From positions 111,607,627 to 111,671,626 of the forward strand of contig CM060958.1 of the NCBI GenBank assembly GCA_030765055.1: a stretch of DNA of 64,000 bases. The letters run 5' to 3'. The notes under the pieces are model-generated. The model did not search any database and had not been told where the DNA came from. It saw nothing but the letters and a program-made list of their open reading frames with translations. Of this stretch, positions 55,200 through 64,000 are shown piece after piece. Every line of letters begins with the position of its first letter. Positions within the stretch are counted from its first letter, which is position 1. Origin of the DNA: Mantis religiosa. Taxonomy: Eukaryota > Arthropoda > Insecta > Mantodea > Mantidae. Made by a program: the position numbers and the translations under genes.

Positions 55200-55745
55200 A
55201 TAGCTAACTCCCCACCTTAACTCCCGCTCTTGCCACTCAACCTGTGCAGTTTCTTTTTTGTTTTCCCCTCTCTCATCAGATAAACGCTAAAATTAAACAA
55301 ATGAACAAGCGGGAAAAAAGAAGGGAGAAAGAATATCGTCCAGAGTACTTGAATCAGGTACTTCAAAACAGATAAGTGCCATTGTTTAATGAAGTTCAAG
55401 TGCACTCTGTGTACCACAGCTTATCAGAATTATTATTAAATTACACTCACTTTAAAAATGAGGAAAACAGGCAAACAAGTATTCCATGTGAATTGCTCGG
55501 TTGTAATTTCACCTTAGTTCTTGTACTCGTGCAATACTTAACGAACTCATGCTAGAATCATACAGCCTTTGGTATCTAATATTGTTTATGTTTGCATTTT
55601 GCAACCAATCTTCCTCTTCCTATTAGAATTACATTCTATCCAAAATCTTATGTCCAAGATTTCACCGGAGGTGTACGCGTTGGCACGTCTGCGAACAGTA
55701 GAACTCGAAAACCGAAAGTGAATCAAACAGAAAATTTGTACTTAA
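55200..55745. other. upstream flank of the phosphatase, nothing recognised
   Basis: AT-rich sequence 5' of the promoter. The frames at 55217-55417 and 55592-55780 have no domain. Confidence 0.35.
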
Positions 55746-55747
55746 GT

Positions 55748-56035
55748 TCAGTAGAGGTCCCGAGTTTAAATCTCGGCTAGCTTGAGTTACCCGGATAAGT
55801 CTTTTGCAGGGTTTCCCTTATCCTGAAAGATGAATGTCAGGTAACCCTAACAAGCGAACTATCACCGCAAAGTGAGAATTGTGGTGGACAACACGGCGCT
55901 GGGGCGGGTTTTCTCCGGGACCTCCGGTTTCCCCCGCCATTTCTTTCCACCGGTGCTCCATCTTCATCTCATGTATCATCAGTGTCACCCCCTGCGGTGC
56001 CGTATGTAGTAAAAGCGGGCGTTAAACAATACACA
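55748..56035 (+). repeat. composite SINE: SINE-B part joined to SINE-A part
   Basis: 55748-55845 is SINE-B from just before the B box (GAGGTCCCGAGTTTAAATCT) through the hairpin to AGGTAACCCTAA. 55862-56035 is SINE-A from ACCGCAAAGTGAG (just past its tRNA head) through TAGTAAAAGCGGGCGTTAAA. The join drops the A head and the B 3' end. It could be a template-switch product or two independent insertions. Confidence 0.8.
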
Positions 56036-56039
56036 TCAC

Positions 56040-57040
56040 TGTGCTCACACCTGTAATAATTGATAGCTTTGTGTGGTTATGATATTTTTATTTGGTTAAA
56101 TAGAAGTGCTGGATACCAGTACCAAAAGTGGGGAATCCTAAAATATAGCTAAGATAATAACTGGAATATCAGTTATGTGTTACTGGAAACCAGTAATATT
56201 ATATTTTTGTTTAAAATATTTTAATTACGTTTGAAATTTTTGTAAATTTAAAAAATTAAATTTATAAAATTTATAAAATTCTGAAAGGGATGGATCAGAA
56301 AAAAATTTAAATCTTTAGTTATATTTTTGAAATTTAATTTACTTTATTTGACATGTTTATTTTTTCAGAAATGTGGTGTGGATTTTTATGTTTGATGAGA
56401 GTAAATTTTAAAATGTTTGTAAAACTTTTTTTTACTCCTTTTTATTATTTTATTTTATGAATAATCTGTAAATTGTGTGTATTTTGTATATGTATTTAAT
56501 GCTTTAACAAGTGAATGAGTGAATGAATGAATGAATGAATGAATGAATGAATGAATGAATGAATGAATGAATGAATGAATAAAAGTCTGAGTATTTACCC
56601 CGGATTAAGAAATTAGGTGCCGGGGTATAGTATGCAGATTTTCATTTTATTTTTTTGTGCTCACACCTGTATTAGCTTGAGAGTTTAATGGCATCATCTC
56701 TGCTCAATGTGCGGCGTGTGTGCCAAAAATCGGGTAAGGAGTAAAGATGGAAGTACCTGAAAATGAGTCTAGAGTACGTAAGAATATATAGGCAAAATAA
56801 AACATCATTGTTTACCTCTGACGGGCAGCGGCCTACACATGGCATACGTAAGGATCGCTGTCCCACAGACCCACAAAACAGCTGACGAGGGATGTCCAGC
56901 ATCTACTTGCAAGTAGTCGTATGATGTCCCGTACGGGAGGGGATTCGTCCCTTTCAGCTGCCGTCGTGCGGGTGCTGCGGTCCCTTAGCACTCGTGGTAC
57001 CTCTGACGTTACTAGAGGAACCTCGGGCCAAACATTCGAG
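56040..57040. other. flank with a (GAAT)n tract, otherwise nothing recognised
   Basis: 56511-56580 is a (GAAT)n microsatellite of about 17 units. A T-rich stretch at 56.2-56.5 kb precedes it. The frames near 56672-57102 show no known domain. Confidence 0.5.
56511..56580. repeat. (GAAT)n microsatellite
   Basis: About 17 tandem GAAT units, with AATAAAAG directly after, as often seen at retroposon tails. Confidence 0.95.
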
Positions 57041-57047
57041 CCCCTCT

Positions 57048-57410
57048 CTCTGGGAGCTGTTCGGATTGGGTTGGTCTCGAGGGGGCAGTGTGTTCCCGCC
57101 ACCCACGGGAAATTGGGTACCTCCGGCCAGGCTCCCGCCGCCCGGAGGGGGTAGAGGTTTGCCTCAAAAGTCCCGGGTACTAGACTGCAGAGCTAGTAGC
57201 TAGTGTGGTAAATCACCTTGGTAGGGCACCCAGGTTATTTGGTAGCCAGTTCATTAAGGACCGGCGCGTAAATGGCGTATCCACTTCCGCCCTGTCTGCC
57301 GTGTGCAGCGGGGGGGGGCAGTTTATAAAATAGGTACTGTCCTACGGTAAAGAAAACCCCGAGAGGCCCGGGTTCTGGTCCTACGGATCCAGGACCAATG
57401 GGAGTAGATC
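57048..57410 (+). repeat. repeat family R5, copy b, uninterrupted
   Basis: Colinear with the R5 parts at 4712-4882 and 5149-5365: TGTTCGGATTGGGTTGG, GGGGCAGTGTGTTCCCGCC, TCCCGGGTACTAGACTGCAG, GGCGTATCCACTTCCGCCC, a run of G, and GGGAGTAGATCCTC. It shows the empty site for the SINE-A insertion. It contains no coding signal. Confidence 0.8.
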
Positions 57411-57569
57411 CTCGCATTTAATTTAGTCGTATGATGCACGTTCCAGGCTTCAGGACAGGGCGTTGCGGTCGTACTTCGCAGCAGATTTTTGGTGCACGTG
57501 TTTTATACACAGCAGGCAATATACCATCAAAATTTAAGGTACGTAGCGGTGTGAGTACAGTAACAGTTG

Positions 57570-57672
57570 CCTTGTAAGCTCCGTGGGCCTTTGGGCTCAT
57601 TTGAGGATCATTTCACCCATTTTATTCATCTTCCAATATGACGAAAACTTTGGAGGACTTAAATTTAAAAAC
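57570..57672 (+). repeat. SINE-B 3' fragment
   Basis: AAGCTCCGTGGGCC, GGGCTCATTTGAGGATCATT, TTCATCTTCCAATATGACG and GGAGGACTTAAATTTAAAAA. 57673-58900 shows no other recognised feature. Confidence 0.85.
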
Positions 57673-58897
57673 AAATTCAGTAGCTTCCAAGGTATCGATA
57701 CAACGAGTTTTACAAAAATCCCCCACTTAAAACATCGTATATTAAAGGCACTTATATGACAAAATGCATACCTTAATTTTCTAGAATAGCCTATTAAGTT
57801 CTCTTAATAGTTTAGAATCTAATATGACAGACTTTAACTACCAAATCATATGTCAACAAATATATATTTCTTTAAAAGACAAGTTATTCTATTATTTTTT
57901 GTGTCATAAGTTATTTCCGCTTTATCTCTTATTAATGACTCGAATCTTTCAAAACGTTTGCATTACTTTATTATTCGTTAGATATTCACTTGCTTTTATA
58001 AAAGAGTGTATAGAAGTATGGTTTGTATGAACCATGTGCAGCATCCAGTAATTTGGTTATTCCCTTTGCATCTGCAAAGAAATGTATAAGGTAGCTATTT
58101 ATGTAAAGATTTATGTCAAAATAAAGCAGATGAAAAATAATCTTTCGTAAAAATATCTGAATACACACAAATACGTGATAGGGAATGGATAAAACTATGT
58201 GAAACTGAAACTTAAGGACCTTTTTCTATATAATTTACGTTAATGGGAATAATTTGCAATGTGTTTCCATTGAAGATGCCTATTAAATATACAGGAGACT
58301 TTGATGATAGGCAACTTTTTTTCAAAAAAAGAGAGAAAAAAAAAGGTGGAGCACTATACTACTATACAGTCTTGAAATTCAAACTTTTTCAATTATATTA
58401 CACGAAACATAACCCTTATCCACTAGCACTTCAAAAATTGAAAAGTGATGGAAAATTCAAACCCCTCCCTCAAAAGATGTTTACCTGTGATATGTTTAAC
58501 GCCAAAAAATAATGTGGCATGTTTTAAGTGATTATATTTTAATTTTTGCTACCTTGCTACAAAAGATCTATTCTATATAGGTACATAAAATCAGATTTCC
58601 ACGGATGTATCTGGACAGGAAGTTAACTGAAAACTGAGGAGTTGCTACTTACTAAACTTGGATTAAGTTCAGCATATACCAAGAACACTACAAGACAGTT
58701 TTCAAAAAAATCCCCCCCACAACAAATTTTATTTGTTGTTTTTTACTTTCCTAAAAAACATCTACAACGATCCTTAACGGTACTGTATATCTAGTATAGG
58801 CATATGAAAAGGGAAATGTATACTTTGAATTTTCTAGTAGCAGTTTTAAATCCCATCGTTAACCATAGATTCTGTTTTCTCTGTTCTCCTTTTATGA

Positions 58898-59396
58898 GTA
58901 ATGTCACGCGGGCGTTGGAACACCCTATGGAAGCAGCTGAGAGCGGGAGACAGGGGAGGTCCGTGTTAGCCACGCCTCCCCCTCGTCCGTCTTATAGTGG
59001 TGACAGGGATGGCTGGGGGAAAAAACATGATTGTGCGGTCTGTTTCTCTTCCACCTGTTCTGGAAATTACGGGATCTTTCAAACTTCTGGAATCTTCGCC
59101 TGGGAACAAGAAAAGCCGAGAAGACGGCGAGATGCCTATAAAAAGGGCTGCAGCTAGTCAGAAGTTTAGTGTGAGTGAGGAGTCAGTCAGTTCTTGGTGT
59201 AAGGACGCAGTGCTAGTGAGAAGACCGTACGTAATTACGAGTGCAATTGTAACGGACGAACTGGTGAATCGTAATTGTGTGCATTACGTAATTCTGTGTA
59301 ATTGGCAAGTGTTTAACTGTAATCGGTGGAAATAAAGGACATTTTTGAGTGGTGAAATTGGACTTTTCATTTCACGAACCCACAAAGTCACAGTAA
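58898..59396 (+). mobile_element. solo LTR 1 (gypsy-type), 4-bp target duplication
   Basis: The LTR is 58902-59392 (491 bp), TGTCACGCGG...AAAGTCACA, flanked by GTAA at 58898-58901 and 59393-59396. It contains TATAAAAA (59137-59144), heat-shock-element-like motifs just upstream (59058-59065, 59085-59097) and AATAAA (59331-59336), so orientation is plus. It shares about 250 bp of 3' half with 62478-62966 (e.g. CTGGTGAATCGTAATTGTGT). No internal region remains. Confidence 0.92.
59085..59097. promoter_or_regulatory. three-unit heat-shock element in LTR 1
   Basis: TTCtgGAAtcTTC lies 40 bp upstream of the LTR TATA box, with TTCtgGAA 20 bp further upstream (59058-59065). Binding is inferred from pattern only. 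Confidence 0.5.
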
Positions 59397-59959
59397 CAAG
59401 AGACCAAAAAACATCCTAACCGGCTGTATGGTGTTTTGCATGTCCGCGCTCTCGGTGTTCGTTGCCGTTTGTCACTATTATAGAAAGGTGTAGACGAAAC
59501 CTTGAAACTTTTTCTACATTTAATACTACTTTTTACTTTTAAATACTTTTGTACATTTACTAATAAACCAACAGTTATTTTAACTAACACAGAGTACGTT
59601 TTTGAAAACATTTATGTTCAACTCACATGAATTTCTCTACTCTTACTCAAACCCTATTCCCTTGTCTATTTCATATTAACAAAATAAACATTTATGTTCA
59701 AATTACTTTATTATTAATTTTCTTGTAGATGCGAGGGCAGGATGGGAATGCAGTAGGCCTTAAGCGATAGCCAAATCTTTAAAGAACTATGAGAAGTCTT
59801 TGATATTCTGCCCTTTGTAGGCTTTGTGTGGCCAAAGAAACAAAAGACAAACTGACTTCCCAATTGAGAAAAGTGCAATTATTGAACAACTTAAAAAAAT
59901 AATTAATATCTCAGAAATAACTTTAAAAATAATTATTTGACAAATACATTTTAAAGATA

Positions 59960-61293
59960 CAGTGCGATTCATATAAACCCCAACCATTTCAATAGGCCAT
60001 AACTTTTGAAGCAATAATAGGACACACGTGCAACTTTGGGAGATATTACATTACACTATGAAAGTGTAGAGCCAGACTGAAAAATTCAATGCCATAGCCG
60101 GGATTTGAACCACGGATTTTCTAGTTTCCGCCCAGCCGCTCTAACCATTTGAGATACTATGGCCAACGTGCCAACATGACATTAAATTCTCCAACTGACT
60201 CTTGTTTCTTCCGGTAAACCACTTAGGAGTTCTCATTAACACAGGAGACAACTACCTTAACGGCGACTTACTATGCTGTAAGTACTTTAAGGCCCGGGCT
60301 TTATAGTTCGGACCACTATTAGGTACAATTAATGGAAATTAATTGTTCTTTCACACTAGCCGTGTGTAGGACGCACTATGAAAGAGTAGAGCCAGACTGA
60401 AATAGTGGTCCGAACTATAAAGCTCGGGCCTTAAAGTACTTACAGCATCTTAAGTCGCCATTAAGGTAGTTGTCTCATGTGTTTATGAGAACTCCTAGTG
60501 GTTGACCGGGAGAAACACGAGTCAGTTGGAGAATTTAATGTCATGTTGACACGTTGGCCATAGTAACTGAAATGGTTAGAGCGGCTGGATGGAAACCAGA
60601 AGATCAGTGGTTCAAATTCCGGCTATGGCCTTGAATTTTTCAGTCTGGCTCTACACTTTCATAGTGCGTCCTACACATGGCTAGTGTGAAAGAACAATTA
60701 ATTTCCATTACATAACACTATTTACATCTCAGAGAAAATGTTGGTAGTGTCCTCCACCAGTATCTATACATGTTTGCACTCGTGTCACCATATTCTCTGA
60801 AGTTTTACGGAGAGTATCCTCGCCAATGTTACTTATTTCGGTTCGAATGGATTACCTGAGAACATAAATTATCCGTGGCCTATCTTGTACACTATTTTTA
60901 GATATCTCCACAAGAAAAATGCGGTGAGGTTAGGTCAGGGTATCTGGGGTCCACAGACCTTTCGAGATTATTCGATTATAAAAGGAACTAGTTACAAGTT
61001 CCATGGTGTCATTAGATGTATGTCACGTTGCTCCATCTTGCTGGAAATAACCTTCTCTCAATTCGATATCATCCAGCTGCTCCACAAATGTCTTGAAGAT
61101 ATCCATATAAACTTCAGTGTCTATAGTCGTATCAAAGAAAATGACACATTTAAAACTGCCAACTGTCAACAATTGTCAGTATTGTCAATTCTCCCAGAGC
61201 CAGATACCATTAAAACAAATTTCTACACTATAGGAGCTTTCAAAGGAAAATTATGGCCTATTGAGATGGTTCAGATTAATATGGATCACACTA
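59960..61293 (-). mobile_element. deleted mariner-type element with long TIRs, holding a family C fold-back
   Basis: The ends are inverted for ~50 bp: CAGTGCGATTCATATAAACC at 59960 and the complement of ATATGGATCACACTA ending 61293. Both contain CAATAGGCCATAA and are flanked by TA (59958-59959, 61294-61295). The minus strand at 61150-60730 encodes DTEVYMDIFKTFVEQLDDIE, YFQQDGAT, IISKGLWTPRYPDLTSPHFF and LWRYLKIVYK, the second half of a Tc1/mariner DDE transposase (QQDGA..H and PDLxxxxFFLW motifs). The N-terminal half is deleted. The family C insertion is 60054-60706. Confidence 0.85.
60045..60715. repeat. family C palindrome with 9-bp target duplication
   Basis: ATTACATTA (60045-60053) and ATTACATAA (60707-60715) bracket 653 bp. 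The left half runs minus (tRNA-like 60091-60163) and the right half plus (tRNA-like 60557-60629, acceptor stem GCCATAG/CTATGGC, loop ATGGAAA). The halves also share AAGGCCCGGGCTTTATAG and its inverse in the centre. Nearly the whole insertion can fold on itself. Confidence 0.9.
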
Positions 61294-61295
61294 TA

Positions 61296-61950
61296 TTGCT
61301 ATTTTTATGTCTGTCTCTTTATATTTATTAGTTATGCCAAAGTCATCCAAAATGAAGAATGCTTCTCAGGACATTCCCTGAGATGTTCATTGTCATGAAA
61401 TACCTCGCCTTTTGACAGATTTTTAACAGATTTACAGACAAATGTTCCTCTAAGGAGTAGTCTGGTGTGCAGGAATTTTCTTTGAAATTTTCCTGTAGCA
61501 TCCTTAGAAGAAGTTAAATTTGATTATCTATTTGATATTTAACTTCTTTTCATTTTTGAGTTATGCTGTTCCCACGCACGCACACAACGAAATTTCTCTA
61601 TGTCACAAAACACGTATTTTGAGGAAGTCTCAATATAGAACTTTTATAATTCCCTTAATTACTACAGAATTAACAGCAATAAAATAAATACTAAAATTAA
61701 AAATAGTGTAATATCTTGTTTTATGTAAACGGTAATTATTTTGGTGGAATTTGGGATCGTGAAGCTGAACAACCAATCCAGTATTAACCTTACGAGGAAT
61801 TGACCGTCTACAGGATTTGAATCCGCGACATACAGAAGGTGTGCCAAACGCTACAACTTGATTCGAGATGACTCGTGTACTATAGTTTTTATGTTGCAGT
61901 TAAACATTATTAGTTATACTTATTAGTTATTACCATTCAACTGTTTAAAA
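61296..61950. other. flank, nothing recognised
   Basis: AT-rich. A TTAACTTC/GAAGTTAA inverted pair at about 61510-61550 is a small hairpin. No coding seen. Confidence 0.35.
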
Positions 61951-61953
61951 AGT

Positions 61954-61992
61954 TCTCCCGCCTTGGTAGCATAGACGGTAGAGTGCCTGAAT
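61954..61992 (+). repeat. SINE-B head fragment
   Basis: CCCGCCTTGGTAGCATAGAC then GTAGAGTGCCTG matches the SINE-B head, which then joins directly to family C body sequence (ATGAGTAGAGCCAGACTG). Confidence 0.7.
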
Positions 61993-62408
61993 GAGTAGAG
62001 CCAGACTGAAAAATTGAATGTCATAGCCGGGATTTAAACTACGAATCTCCCGATCTCCGTGCGGTTGCTCTAAACCACTGAGCTACTATGGCCAACATGC
62101 AGACATGGCATTAAATTCTCCAACTGACTCGTATGTTTCCCGGTACAGCACTAGGGGTTATCATATACTATGAGACAAGCACCTTTTGTGACGACTTACT
62201 ATGCTGTATGTACTTAAGTCCCAGGCTTCATAGTTAAACCACTGTTTATTTAGGTAAACTGATGGAAATAATTTTTCAACTCTACCCGCGTATAGGCTGA
62301 GGTTTGGATGAGTAGAGCCAGACTGAAAAATTCAATGCCATAGCCGGGATTTGAACCACCGATCTCCCGCTCTCCGTGCAGTTGCTCTAAGCCACTGAGC
62401 TGCTGTTA

Positions 62409-63213
62409 GCCCAGGACAAGAAGGCAAGCTAGAGGAATGTGTACCGTAATCACTTTTGCTGTCGGCACCGTGTATATTGTCACCCAATTATCGGAAGGCA
62501 CGACCAACTGACGGCTGAGTGAGTGACGGGAAGCATTCGACCACGCATACCCATTTATCTTGTAGCGCTAACGAGGGGATGGTTGGAAAAACATCACTAG
62601 CCACCTCTTTCCCCTCTCCCTGCCGTCTGGAACAGTCGGGATGATTCACTGTACCGCGAGACTTCCAGAAACAGCGATCTCCCTATATAAGGCCTGCAGT
62701 GGGCGAGTCAAGTTCAGTTCTTGGCGAGCAGCCTTAGGAGCGCCGTGCTATCGAACGGACGGGAAGACTGTGTACGTGCATCAGAGGAGTTGTACGTAAT
62801 TGTGAGTGCGGAGTGGACCTGTGAGAGACAAACTGGTGAATTGTAATTGTGTGCGCTACGTAATTCTATGTAATCGCCAAGTGTTCCAACTGTAATTCTG
62901 TGGAAATAAAGAACATTTTGAGTTTGTGCAATTGGACTTTTAATTCTACTAACCCACAAAGTCACAATATTCTCCCCTTCCGAGTATGACAAGGTTGAAA
63001 GGTTCGTTTAAAATACACAAGTGTTTTCACATACCTCACCCATACATAATACCTATCGCTGCATTTACTGCAACAAATATTAGATCCGGCAGCATGGGTA
63101 ACTCATATGCACTCTCATACACTCATTTCCTAGTAAACAGATCCGTTACCGGAGCAGATAATCAGTTCATGCTCCTCTGCCCTTGATGCCCCTCTAGCCT
63201 TCTTGTCGTGGGC
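62409..63213. mobile_element. element X, short copy, carrying solo LTR 2
   Basis: TIRs GCCCAGGACAAGAAGGC (62409-62425) and its inverse (63197-63213) with one mismatch, followed inward by CTAGAGG. It is inserted in a family C unit near the GAGCTACTATGG sequence, with TGCTGT/TACTAT at the two edges as a possible short duplication. Without the LTR it is about 315 bp and non-coding, so it is a deletion derivative of the 38-42 kb copy. Confidence 0.75.
62474..62970 (+). mobile_element. solo LTR 2 (gypsy-type), 4-bp target duplication
   Basis: The LTR is 62478-62966 (489 bp), TGTCACCCAA...AAAGTCACA, flanked by ATAT at 62474-62477 and 62967-62970. TATATAA lies at 62684-62690, TTCcaGAA at 62663-62670 and AATAAA at 62905-62910. 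It is the same family as LTR 1, diverged mainly in the 5' half. Confidence 0.93.
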
Positions 63214-63469
63214 ATACAGTACTATGGCCAAAATGCCAACATGACAAATTCTCCAAGTGATTGATGTTTCTCAGTAGACAAGAGTTCTCATATGCTATGA
63301 GACACGCACCTTTTGTGGCGACTTAGTATGCTGTACGCACGTAAGTCCCAGGCTTCATAGTTAAACCACTATGTTATTCAGGTAAACTGGTGGAAATAAT
63401 CATTTCTTCCACACTAGCCGCGTGTACGCTAATGTTTGGATGAGTAGAGCCAGACTGAAAAAAGAGTGC

Positions 63470-63659
63470 CTGCCTAACGTTCAAGATGTCTGGAGTTTGA
63501 ATCTTGGTCAGAGTGAGTTACCTGGATAAGGTTTTTTCCTGGGCTTTCCCTTATCCTGAAAGACGAATGTCGAGTAACTCTATGAACCCTGTGCTAATTT
63601 GAACATAATTTCACTAATTTCATTCATCGTCCGATATGACAATGGAGGACGAAAATTAA
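63470..63659 (+). repeat. SINE-B copy, 5'-truncated
   Basis: Starts in the head at GAGTGCCTGCCTAACGTTC, with B box GAGTTTGAATCTTGG, hairpin GATAAGG...CCTTATCC and 3' CATCGTCCGATATGACAATG, then an A-rich tail. Confidence 0.9.
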
Positions 63660-63663
63660 AATA

Positions 63664-63852
63664 CAGTGAAACCTCGTTAAACAAGACCAGTTTTGGGGTA
63701 AAATATGCTCAGCGTAGTAAATTAATACTTGTTTTACAGACGATAAACTGCTATTATTGGTAGGCACATTATTCTAATTCTCTTGTTACCGGACGAAATC
63801 AGTGCACTCATCATCTCACCTGCTTGAGACCGACCGGTGATAAAGTAATGGA

Positions 63853-63902
<50 letters not shown>

Positions 63903-64000
63903 TGTTCCATTTAACTACTATGGTCATTTCGGCGGCCGTTCACCTTTGGAACATACCGAAGGTGTTAACTCTATCTTTGGTTTTTAGTCATTAGATCACG
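63664..64000 (+). mobile_element. possible pogo/Tigger-like element, left end only
   Basis: After TA (63662-63663) the sequence CAGTGAAACCTCGTTAAAC resembles Tigger/pogo termini. No right end is visible before the window stops and no coding is seen. A 43-nt T run (63857-63899) lies inside. Confidence 0.4.
63857..63899. repeat. poly-T tract (43 nt)
   Basis: An uninterrupted run of T, possibly the minus-strand poly-A of a retroposed sequence or simple expansion. Confidence 0.95.

Larger units (their letters stand above)
61990..63465 (-). repeat. family C tandem units, second unit split by element X
   Basis: Unit 1 (about 61990-62260) has a tRNA-like part at 62020-62092. Unit 2 begins at about 62270 with a tRNA-like part from 62337 that is cut at 62405. 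It resumes at about 63216 (CTATGGCCAAAATGCC) through GGCGACTTAGTATGCTGTAC to a third unit start at 63390-63465 (TTCTTCCACACTAGCCGCG), which abuts a SINE-B. All units run minus with respect to the tRNA. Confidence 0.8.

Noticed and set aside
58804..59335. Two overlapping plus-strand frames of 112-117 codons
   Set aside because: They lie in or across solo LTR 1. The sequence is explained by the LTR, with its TATA box, poly-A signal and 4-bp duplication.
60885..61331. 148-codon plus-strand frame
   Set aside because: The opposite strand encodes the mariner-type transposase half with recognisable catalytic motifs, so this is its antisense shadow.

Overview
This window is eukaryotic DNA from an animal with a large, repeat-rich genome. 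It is almost certainly an insect. A cockroach- or termite-like hemimetabolan is my best inference, from the mixture of many degraded mariner elements, hAT, pogo, gypsy, Jockey/RTE-type LINEs and abundant tRNA-derived SINEs, but the species cannot be read from the sequence. There are no operons, prokaryotic signals or CRISPR arrays. Most open frames are fragments of mobile elements or chance frames in AT-rich DNA.

One host gene dominates: an alkaline phosphatase on the minus strand, from a TATA-like promoter near 55.17 kb to beyond the left edge. Six coding exons join without any phase conflict: exon 1 (signal peptide) 55055-55130, exon 2 11307-11372, exon 3 11001-11221, exon 4 7865-8038, exon 5 3368-3559 and exon 6 609-810. 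They give about the first 310 residues of an expected ~520, including a metal-binding Asp, the nucleophilic Ser, the His/Ser metal ligands and the catalytic Arg. Intron 1 is about 43.7 kb, so nearly all of the window is intron.

The introns are layered mobile elements. Region by region: a mariner remnant at the left edge; an internally deleted mariner (2.0-3.0 kb); a mariner with perfect ends carrying a repeat that itself carries a SINE (3.7-5.7 kb); a degraded gypsy pol plus LTR-like segment with a heat-shock-element pattern (6.4-7.6 kb); two LINE 3' ends (8.2-10.4 kb); a three-level nest in which a mariner holds a hAT that holds another mariner and a LINE (11.6-16.9 kb); SINEs and another mariner (17-22.5 kb); nested LINEs (23.1-25.7 kb); a large tRNA-headed inverted array (28.0-29.2 kb); a fold-back mariner (30-31.1 kb); an 800-bp hairpin element (32.4-33.2 kb); a hAT remnant (34.4-37.1 kb); a pogo element coding for psq-HTH and PHD-like pieces inside an older element (38.1-41.9 kb); a short-TIR DNA element (42.9-43.9 kb); two hAT transposase ends (49.5-51.2 kb); convergent LINEs separated by a ~480-bp AAT/AAG microsatellite (51.9-54.9 kb); two solo gypsy-type LTRs with 4-bp target duplications (58.9 and 62.5 kb); and a deleted mariner-type element holding a tRNA-headed fold-back (60-61.3 kb).

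Three tRNA-derived repeat families recur. SINE-A has a tRNA-Glu-like head. SINE-B is the commonest. Family C carries a near-complete tRNA cloverleaf and occurs as tandem and head-to-head copies. SINE-A and SINE-B share a hairpin whose stem sequence differs but still pairs. Together with the long inverted repeats, this makes intron 1 of the phosphatase a potential source of much double-stranded RNA.
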